Assembly (NCBI GenBank): GCA_910592005.1
Contig: CAJVPP010002172.1
Location: forward strand, 1 to 15,999
Source of the DNA: Funneliformis mosseae
Taxonomy: Eukaryota > Glomeromycota > Glomeromycetes > Glomerales > Glomeraceae
Direction: 5' to 3'
DNA length: 15,999 nt
Shown: piece by piece, positions 9,803 to 15,999 of the stretch
Position numbering within the stretch: the first letter of the stretch is position 1
Layout of the letters: each line of letters begins with the position of its first letter
Translations under genes and position numbers: made by a program
Notes under the pieces: generated by a model
Databases searched by the model: none
What the model was told of the DNA's origin: nothing
Seen by the model: only the letters and a program-made list of their open reading frames with translations

Positions 9803-10580
9803 TATTTAATCATCTGTAAGTGATATGTTAAGAAGTTCTTGAATAATCCTTTTGTATTCTCTTTAGATATTTCACATTTTCTTCCTAAGATATTTTATAA
9901 TAAAGGCTATATAATTTCTCTAGTTTAGTACGCAGTTCTCCTTGATACTATATTTGAACTTTTTTTATTCTTATATTATATGATATTTCATCTGAAATCA
10001 GTTTTCTTGCAATATATTTAGCATATTCATCAGGATTTTCTGCCAATTGCATTTTTTTTACATAGTTAAGATAATCTTTAATAAATTTACTATTTTCTTT
10101 AAAATTCTGGAATATTGTTATTTCTAGTACTTCTAGCAATGCTTTCTCCACTTTTTTTGCTGACCCTTCTAGCATCATTTGAGATAAAGATTCTATTCTT
10201 TTATAATATTAGATGTCATCTCATTTTAATAATCTCAAAAAATATTTAATTTGTAAAATAATAGAAAGGCATGGCATTTTTATTCTTGTTTATTGAAACT
10301 GGCAAAAATTGATGAACCTGTCAAATATGACATATATGCTAAATCTGCTAAATCTGCTATATCTGCCAAATAGGATACATATAATATTTATTATATTTCT
10401 ATTATTTATATTACTATTATCATTTATATCATATCTAATATAATTAGCATATTTGTTAGTTCTGTTATTATTGTCAGTAGTATCATATTTACCATAGATT
10501 TTCTTAATTATAATTTTTCTATATAAAGGGCATGAAAATACCTTGGAAAAAGGACAGATTCTAATGAGATTCTAACAAAT
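9803..10580 (-). pseudogene. Asn-rich/helical protein remnant, unknown family
   Basis: I do not recognise this one. One minus-strand frame is readable for about 235 codons from near 10575, with only six or seven stops, far fewer than random AT-rich DNA would give. The N-terminal part has ICPFSKVFSCPLYRK (two Cys flanking a short loop), then YGKYDTTDNNNRTNKYANYI and an Asn-rich stretch, then RYSRFSRFS encoded by a 9-base repeat. From the ATG at 10277 the sequence becomes helical (RIESLSQMMLEGSAKKVEKA), continuing through AENPDEYAKYIARKLISDEI to a coil (GELRTKLEKLYSLYYKIS) ending around 9803. It converges on the integrase, whose stop is 20 bases away. No enzyme motif is visible. Confidence 0.55.
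10338..10373. repeat. 9-bp tandem repeat, four copies
   Basis: GCTAAATCT is present twice exactly (10338-10355), followed by GCTATATCT and a degenerate GCCAAATAG. Nine bases is three codons; in the minus-strand remnant it encodes a repeated Ser-Arg-Phe, so copy-number change would not break the frame. Confidence 0.85.
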
Positions 10581-10817
10581 TCTCAATATTATATTTAATA
10601 TACACTTAATAACAATAATAAACACTCTTAACATTTTGCAAATAATAAACTTATAATTTATTTTTTGTTAACTAAATAAACTCTCTAATAAATAGTGTGT
10701 CAAATTGATTGGATTTATGTCATAGCTATTGTCTCTTTGACTTCAAATCATAGTTAACTTATTCAATGAAAAGAGTAACATTGACACTATACACCTATAT
10801 TGATAGTCATATATGTA
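10581..10817. other. AT-rich spacer
   Basis: No gene is supported. Several AATAAA and TAATAAA strings lie between 10615 and 10705. They could be 3'-processing signals or plain AT bias. Confidence 0.4.
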
Positions 10818-11660
10818 AAAAAAAATATTATCAGAAAAGAAGGATGCCATATTTATTAGAAAAGATGAACTTGTATTTCTTGTGGTAAATGTAGTATACC
10901 AACAGCTTCTTCTTATAGAATGTATACGAAATATACTGAAAAGTATTACAATAAAGCTAATTATCATAAAAACAAACTTTAGGATAAAAATATGATCAAG
11001 CATTCTGGGTAATCCAAAAATATGTTTGAGATTGACTATATAAACCTGATGGTCCAATAATAAAAAAAGCTGAAGCAAGATTCTATATTATAGCTTCTAG
11101 ACAATAGAAGTCTTTTTTAAGAGTAAAAGATTTTTTCCAATACTGTCTTCGTCTATCTACCCCCCTGTCTGACAATTCACTAAACACAGATATGGGTTTA
11201 GGTCTATTTGGCTAATCGGGTAATAAGCAAACTGGCTAAAGAAATCTCAGCCAAAGGTACTTAGAACAAAAGATCAGATTAAGAGAAGTAGATGCATATT
11301 AAGAATATATTAGATTACATTTTTTTATACAATTTGCTTATCGCTCCATTTCATTCTGCATACAGTAAGCTTATTTGCTTTCAAATTCCTATATTAAATA
11401 AAATAACAAATTAGTATTTATATAATTTTAAAGAATTTAGCTAAGCAAGATTACAAATTAGTATTTCTGAGATTGCAGAGTCTCCAGCTAGGTAAGAAAG
11501 TAAAAAAATAATTTTAATAAGCTAGAGGTGCGAAAAATAAAAAAGAATACAAAGTAATATAGTAAGAAGGTACTATAGAAAGTATACACCTTTAGTGGAA
11601 AAGTCTCTTGTTCTGCCTTATTTTTTTATTGAATCTCTTCTATGCATTTCAGGTGATTGA
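10818..11660 (+). pseudogene. Zinc-ribbon-like protein remnant, unknown family
   Basis: One + strand frame runs about 280 codons without a clear frame change. It opens with a Cys-rich module: C-x2-C-G-K-C at 10872-10892 (TCISCGKCSIPTASSYRM), followed by YTKY where a second C-x-x-C would be expected (Tyr codons at 10923 and 10932, each one G-to-A step from Cys). Next come a Lys/Asn/Tyr-rich helix (KYYNKANYHKNKL), LAKEISAKGT near 11245 and ARLQISISEIAESPA near 11450-11490. Most stops fit lost Gln codons (TAG/TAA); TGA at 10866 fits Arg. The number of stops is only moderately below random, so the strand call rests on the Cys pattern and composition. A minus-strand reading of 11210-10840 (FSELSDRGVDRRRQYWKKSF) is the rival. 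Confidence 0.45.
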
Positions 11661-11667
11661 TATTACA

Positions 11668-12235
11668 TTATGCTACAATTACAAATTTGAATTTATTGTC
11701 TGAAGTGAAGCAAGTAAGATAATATTCTGTTCTATTTTTATACTATTTATCATATAATCTGTAATTCTCATATTTTCTATCGCAAATAGGATACAGTGAG
11801 CTTCACGACTGAGGTAATACAAATTATAATTATCAATCCCTTTGAAATTATTTCAGAATCTCAAGTATGTGAAATGCTTTAACATTAGATTTGATAATTA
11901 ACTCTGAATCAGATTTGACTTCAAAGATAATAGACTTGAAATCAGAGGCTTGAGGTTTTTCTGATATACTTATTACAGCTTCTGATAATTGTTATAACTC
12001 ATTTTTAGTTTCTTTTTTATATTTTTTGTATAAGTTGAAATGAATTTTATCTGTCAAAATGCTTGGTAATCCACTTAATTTGACATACTAATTCAGATAT
12101 TCAGAAATTAATACTTTATTAGACTTGATTATATTGTCTTTTTATATGATTGCAAATCAATTTAAATTATAATAAGCATACTTGACATAAATTAGCCTTG
12201 TAAAATAAAATGTGAGCAAATATAGTATTGTAGAA
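11668..12235 (-). pseudogene. Glomeromycotina-type repeated protein remnant with C-terminal Cys/His tail (copy A)
   Basis: The minus strand reads in one frame from about 12235 to the TAA at 11668-11670. Landmarks are YVKYAYYNLN*FAII near 12190, then SNKVLISEYLN*YVKLSGLP, an acidic/Ser-rich linker (SEKPQASDFKSIIFEVKSDS), FHILEILK, and a C-terminal module reading L-Y-P-I-C-D-R-K-Y-E-N...YYLTC just before the end. The module matches C-x2-C-x3-H...C with the first Cys (11791-11793) and the His both changed to Tyr. Internal stops are TAA, TAG and TGA. It follows the larger remnant at 12244-13811 on the same strand, separated by only a few bases, and the two share the tail design. The family is recalled from Rhizophagus repeats; the function is unknown. 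Confidence 0.62.
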
Positions 12236-12243
12236 TAATGAGA

Positions 12244-13811
12244 CTATGCAATTATCTCAATTTCACGCTGTTCACATTTAATAAAATAAGATCTGGCTTT
12301 ATATCTATCTTCTATTTCTTTATCATTATGATTTAATTTGCATAATGAATAGATGGTCTCTTTCGAGACTCACATAATGTCTCATCAGTAATTCATAATA
12401 ATCAAAATTTTTACTACTACATTCTCTATATAGATTAGGATATTGATCCAATATCTTGTTGTAAAAATAGAACCAATCATAAATTTGATTTAGATTGGAT
12501 CGCAGATAATACATTTATTGATATACTTACCTCAGCTTTTGAAGGAATATATGCATTAGTCAGATTAATTTTTAAAATCATATAACTTTAATCATAAAGA
12601 ATCTTCATAGTTTTATTGTGTGAATTTGTCGCTGAATTCACATGATCTATAATATTTTATATTTATAGATAATTGAGACTCGAAATAGTATCTGCGTTAT
12701 AAGAGACCTGTTTAATTTTTTCTAGTCTCAATGTATTGAATAATTTATATAATTTTCTAGCTCTAAAGATTTTTTAATACAAATTCATATTTATTATATC
12801 AGATAAAAGCTATTTGATTTCTTGATATACTATAAATATTGCAGCTTTTTTCTTAACTCCATCAGCAACAATATTATTAATTCTTTTATCATATTTTTCT
12901 ATAAAGTAATACCAATACAAAATTGCTTCTTGACTAAGCTTATTAGCTTTCCTGAACATGCAAACTATATTTTGTATGATATCTGAAGATAGATCCTGTT
13001 CTTCTGAAGTTTGATCTAACGTAGATATATGTGCAAGTAACGATAACTGTTACTTTAACTTCTGTTCTACAATTATATTTTTATCTAACTTAGCAATAAC
13101 TTCATTATGTAAATCAGATTTAAGTTTCTCTATATTACATAATTCTGATTGTGAAGAATCTTCAGTTTTCAAGATTACATGCTAATTTAAATGCATTAAC
13201 TTGCGGTTACTTTGATAAAACGTAAGATGCTGATTTTATGTTCTCAGAACTAACCTCATAAGATTGGATAAGTCTTGCTCATCTTACTCTGAAGTTAACA
13301 TATCTGTGATCTCAGAAATTTTAGTATATTTTAAGAAATTACGAGTGCCTCTTAATCTCTTTACTTCTTTTCTCTCTAATTTTATTGCTAATGCTTTTCT
13401 TATATATCTCATCCAAGAAATCAACCATTTTCTTATCGTTACTATTAAGGGCACTAGATACTCATCCTACTTTATTACTGAGTTAGTCTATCACAGAATT
13501 GAATATATTAACAGTTAGTATTATTACTACTAGCATCGCTTCTTTACTGTTTTGTATCTAGCAAAATGATAATGCTATTCTGAATCCTGTTCTAATAATG
13601 TAAGTCTAGCCTCAAGCTCTCTAACTCTAAACTTAAGTTTAGCATTCTTAGAATTATACCTTGTATTCTTTTCAATAATTTGCTTCAGCCTTGCATTCTT
13701 AACCTCAACCTCAGCAAATATTAGTAACTTTTCTCTAAGTTTAGAAATTTCAGCATTCTCCTTTATTAGCTTTGCAAACTCAACTAGAAGCTTAGTATTT
13801 AATTCTCTCAA
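12244..13811 (-). pseudogene. Coiled-coil protein with helical core and C-terminal Cys/His tail, pseudogene (copy B)
   Basis: The minus strand starts at the ATG at 13811 with a 78-codon open coiled coil (NAEISKLREKLLIFAEVEVK, then LKQIIEKN, ending LEARLTLLEQDSE). A Ser/Asp/Asn-rich, badly decayed linker follows, then a Lys/Arg-rich stretch (LERKEVKRLRGTRNFLKYTK, near 13380-13320), and a helical core with SQEAILYWYYFIEKYDKRIN (about 12925-12860) and FRARKLYKLFNTLRLEKIK (about 12760-12700). The last open stretch (NKILDQYPNLYRECSSKNFD) starts within 12514-12326. The C-terminus after one frame change reads Y-S-L-C-K-L-N-H...SYFIKCEQREIEIIA and stops at 12244-12246. That is C-x2-C-x3-H...C with the first Cys turned into Tyr (near 12351). 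The original would be about 520 residues. The layout matches a highly repeated gene family that I recall from Rhizophagus irregularis; no biochemical role is known to me. Confidence 0.72.
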
Positions 13812-13872
13812 TAAATTAATGGATTATATGTTCAATGATAATTTTTATATAAGATGGAATAATTCAAAAGTT

Positions 13873-13980
13873 CATTAGTATAGATAAAAAAAATGAGGTA
13901 ATATTCTCATCAGAATTACTGATTTATTAATGTAAAAAATACATATGTTTTACAAAGCAAATAGAATTTCTATACTAATG
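13873..13980. repeat. Short inverted repeat enclosing a nested hairpin
   Basis: CATTAGTATAG (13873-13883) pairs perfectly with CTATACTAATG (13970-13980). Between them TGTAAAA and TTTTACA (near 13931-13955) form a second stem. The size (108 bases) would suit a small MITE-like relic, but 11-base arms in AT-rich DNA can arise by chance. Confidence 0.5.
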
Positions 13981-14221
13981 CTTACTAATATTTGCTATCT
14001 ATATACTAACACATCTTAATATTAACTCTAATTTGTTCTCAATATCGATATTTTAGATAGAATAAAATGGTCGTCAGTTATGCATAAAATATGCAGGATC
14101 AGAAATTAACAGTATTTACTTTAGTAAACTTACTGAAAGTCTGTCTAATAAGATCCTGAAGTGAAGTTGCTTCTTTGCAAATATATATAAATATCACAAT
14201 ATTAGTAATTACTAGATGAAC

Positions 14222-14345
14222 ATTCGATTGAGTGATGTAATAGTTATTACATATAACTAAAAATTGTATAATTGTTATTACTAATTCAGATTGAATGATA
14301 TAATAATTATTATTTATATTTATACATTGTATTGTATAAACATTT
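14222..14345. repeat. Degenerate tandem duplication, unit about 62 bp
   Basis: The unit beginning ATTCGATTGAGTGATGTAAT (14222) recurs as ATTCAGATTGAATGATATAAT (14284), followed in both by a similar TAATTATTA-type stretch. The second copy differs mainly by G-to-A and C-to-T changes. Confidence 0.6.
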
Positions 14346-15004
14346 ATTCTAAAATTCTAAATGTAAAAATCATATGACAATCATAGTATCTTAATAAAGA
14401 CATTTACGGTAGATGAGGTAAAGTTTTGAGAGTTTGTATTTACAAAATTTTTAAATAAAAAATTATTTGCTTTCTATTGTAGTTATCAATCATCAGAAAT
14501 ATCACATCAGTTAATAATCATTAGTAAAATTAGTTTATGTAACTTTAGATGTAATGTCAATGTTTAAGCTATTTTAATTATACATTAAAAAAAAATGAAC
14601 AAAAAAATCTCTGTTAATTCTTTATGCACTGTCTTACATTTTACTATAAATTTTATAGTATTCTAATATATAAATAAAAAAATATTATTTACAAATTTTG
14701 CTTATATTTTTACATAAATGTCTCTGATTGAACTGTTAAACACACTCAAAAGTTTGTAAATATCATCCAAGTATATGTTTTTGTGGCTATTTTTTATATT
14801 AAATAAAAAAAATTAGTACTTTAACTGACGGTCAACGTTAAAATTGCAAAATTTTGTTTTTATATATAATATATAATAACAATAAAGTATATTTAATTAA
14901 TTTATTAAAAACTTTTTTACAATTATTATATAGTAGTAAAAAGCAATTTTTTTGGCTTAATTATGCTTTATTAACACAATAATTTTACCAACTATAGACC
15001 CTTT

Positions 15005-15140
15005 TTTTATCCTATTCAGCTCCAAGTAATTGAAGAATTTCGTCATACACATAGCTTAGAATTTTCTCATAAGATAATAAATATTCAAATACTTTTCTTC
15101 ATTTTTAGATACCTGAACTTGTGACTAAAAATGTAGATGT
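15005..15140 (-). pseudogene. Short coding fragment, possibly the 3' part of the neighbouring remnant
   Basis: The minus strand reads about 35 codons (FEYLLSYEKILSYVYDEILQ, then LLGAE*DKKRV) of normal helical composition. It lies 70 bases beyond the stop of the minus-strand remnant at 15212-15926 and could be its displaced C-terminal exon: a TTTTTAG that could act as a 3' splice site precedes the fragment at about 15126-15132. I cannot confirm the join. Confidence 0.35.
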
Positions 15141-15194
15141 GTAAACAAATTAGGTAAGTTTTACGATTATAATATAATCCTACGCATATTGTGT

Positions 15195-15225
15195 ATATCT
15201 CCAGTTGATTATTATCTGGAGATAT
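15195..15225. repeat. 10-bp perfect hairpin next to a T run
   Basis: ATATCTCCAG (15195-15204) and CTGGAGATAT (15216-15225) form a perfect stem with an 11-base loop, followed on the + strand by TTTTT. The stop codon of the minus-strand remnant (15212-15214) lies in the loop. It resembles a bacterial terminator in shape, but the setting is eukaryotic. Confidence 0.65.
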
Positions 15226-15926
15226 TTTTTATGCCTTCATTTTTGCTTTTTCTCCTTTTCAGTTCTCTTTTTATTAGTATAGTCTTTGTGTTTTATTTGA
15301 AGCACTCCTAATACATGTCTTCTTTATGTATTTTAAGGTTTACTTTTATCACATCTTGTTTATAAATAACCTGCATTCGTTCTAAGTCATTTTTATAATA
15401 TATCATTAATTTTTCATAGCCTTTTCGATATATTTCAGGTGGTTCAAAATCTTTAAAAATCTCATGTAATAATAGATTTATCATATCAAAAATCGTAACT
15501 AAGTCTTCTATTAACTCCTATAATACCTTCCTTCTAAAATCAATGGCTTGTTCACTCTGAGAAATTGAAGTATCTTCAAGATTTTCACTTAAAGCAGATT
15601 AATTCTCTCCTTTTCAGCTTGTGATACTTTAATATTTGCTTTTAATTTCGTTTTATTAATAACATTTCTAGTGATATTTTGTTTATAAAATGAACTTCAA
15701 AGGTTCCAAGTACCTTATCAAAACTAAAACAAACAGGTTTTTAATTTTTTTCATTATTGATTTTTTTTGGTATTCTAAATATACTGACATATTGCAAGAT
15801 TTCATTTAATTTTGGATATTTAATTAAGATACTAAGGTGTTAAGAAATTGCTACTGCATAATTTGATTTGCTTGCACTTGAAAAAAAGGAAGAAGCTGCG
15901 ATAAGAGTATCTTATTGTAAATTATA
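15212..15926 (-). pseudogene. Glomeromycotina-type repeated protein remnant, 5' end cut by a transposon end
   Basis: The minus strand is readable from the transposon border at 15926 (AASSFFSSASKSNYAVAIS, near 15900-15844) through HLSILIKYPKLNEILQYVSI, a linker (PKKINNEKN), PVCFSFDKVLGTFEVHFINK, and after a frame change near 15655 into a helical domain: TIFDMINLLLHEIFKDFEPP, RKGYEKLMIYYKNDLERMQV, IYKQDVIKVNLKIHKEDMY. It ends in a basic tail (LIKRELKRRKSKNEG) with TAA at 15212-15214. Stops are TAA and TAG at Gln-type positions (for example the TAG in DFRRKVL*ELIED). About 235 residues remain; the original N-terminus is missing because the reading runs straight into the Tc1/mariner end. The family is recalled from repeated genes of Rhizophagus; the function is unknown, and no catalytic motif is seen. 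Confidence 0.65.
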
Positions 15927-15999
15927 CAGAGGGTGGACAAAAGTATCCGCACACCCTCCATAACGTGAATTAATGCTAGTAAAGTCATATGAGCGCAAT
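15925..15999 (+). mobile_element. Terminal inverted repeat of a Tc1/mariner-type element, continuing past the right edge
   Basis: TA (15925-15926) is followed by CAGAGGGTGGACAAAAGTAT (15927-15946) and CCGCACACCC, the characteristic end of Tc1/mariner transposons, which insert at TA. Inside it, GAGGGTG (15929-15935) and CACCCTC (15952-15958) form a perfect 7-base inverted repeat. The 73 bases present are much richer in GC than the flank and keep three CpGs (15948, 15965 and 15995), so this insertion seems younger than its surroundings. The transposase, if any, lies outside the window. Confidence 0.82.

Larger units (their letters stand above)
13812..15004. other. Non-coding AT-rich stretch upstream of the coiled-coil gene
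   Basis: No coding frame is convincing on either strand. It holds an inverted repeat (13873-13883 with 13970-13980), a degenerate 62-base tandem duplication (14222-14345), a TATATATAAATA-like box near 14182-14193, a palindrome CAAAATTTTG (14847-14856) next to a CpG-containing patch (ACTGACGGTCAACGTTA, 14824-14840), and many long A/T runs. The first few hundred bases may be the old promoter region of the minus-strand gene that starts at 13811. Confidence 0.6.

Noticed and set aside
10743..11078. Open minus-strand frame of 111 codons, hydrophobic, membrane-protein-like
   Set aside because: This is the longest open frame, but it is Phe/Ile/Tyr-rich as expected for the antisense of Lys/Asn/Glu-rich coding. 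The + strand has a Cys-pair module there. Not fully excluded.
14824..14856. End of a MITE or transposon (ACTGACGGTCAACG... plus CAAAATTTTG palindrome)
   Set aside because: The patch looks like a terminal repeat because of its CpGs, but no matching inverted copy is present in the window.
15143..15204. Spliceosomal intron on the + strand (GTAAGT near 15154 to CCAG at 15201-15204)
   Set aside because: The splice-site strings are good, but no + strand coding frame flanks them.
15195..15230. Rho-independent terminator
   Set aside because: Stem plus T run has the right shape, but all genes here point to a fungal nuclear genome, where this mechanism is not used. Listed only as a hairpin.
1..15999. 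tRNA, rRNA or CRISPR features
   Set aside because: No cloverleaf arms, conserved rRNA blocks or regularly spaced repeats were found on reading both strands.

Overview
The window is a graveyard of broken genes and mobile-element pieces in very AT-rich eukaryotic DNA. No open reading frame exceeds 111 codons. In at least ten places, though, a protein of 80 to over 800 residues can be followed across in-frame stops and one-base frame changes. The Gag-like, coiled-coil/zinc-tail and integrase sequences match what I recall of large repeated families in arbuscular mycorrhizal fungi (Glomeromycotina, Rhizophagus-like). That assignment is from memory and was not checked by a search. I see no rRNA, tRNA or CRISPR array.

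Left part (1-5.3 kb). A family B DNA polymerase pseudogene on the + strand enters from beyond the left edge and ends near 2837. A 738-base insertion splits it. The insertion is flanked by 5-base direct repeats (ATGTT) and has the layout of a solo LTR; removing it restores the polymerase frame exactly. Next come a small + strand remnant (3153-3443), a minus-strand coiled-coil protein with a C-terminal membrane anchor (3600-4584), a repeat-bearing spacer, and a short basic + strand remnant (4927-5322).

Middle (5.4-9.8 kb). A minus-strand Gag-like pseudogene (about 8775 to 6300) has long coiled coils, a capsid-like segment and a Ser/Lys-rich tail. It is followed by a retropepsin-like protease remnant (6187-5366). 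A 144-base fold-back sits at the Gag/protease junction. Directly abutting the Gag 5' end, on the + strand, is a DDE integrase pseudogene (8711-9783).

Right part (9.8-16 kb). In order: a minus-strand remnant with a 9-base codon repeat, a + strand zinc-ribbon-like remnant, two minus-strand remnants with the same C-terminal Cys/His tail, about 1.2 kb of non-coding AT-rich DNA with small repeats, and another minus-strand remnant. The 5' end of that last remnant is cut at 15926 by a Tc1/mariner-type terminal repeat that leaves the window.

The common theme is one-directional decay. Stops sit at CAG/CAA/CGA/TGG-type positions, and each active-site loss I can diagnose (polymerase Asp to Asn, protease Asp to Asn, integrase Glu to Lys, zinc Cys to Tyr) is a C-to-T or G-to-A change. 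The Tc1/mariner end still holds CpGs and looks younger. I find no intact gene and no convincing evidence for a working novel system. The most informative points are the datable nested insertion, the fold-back, and the paired zinc-tail genes.
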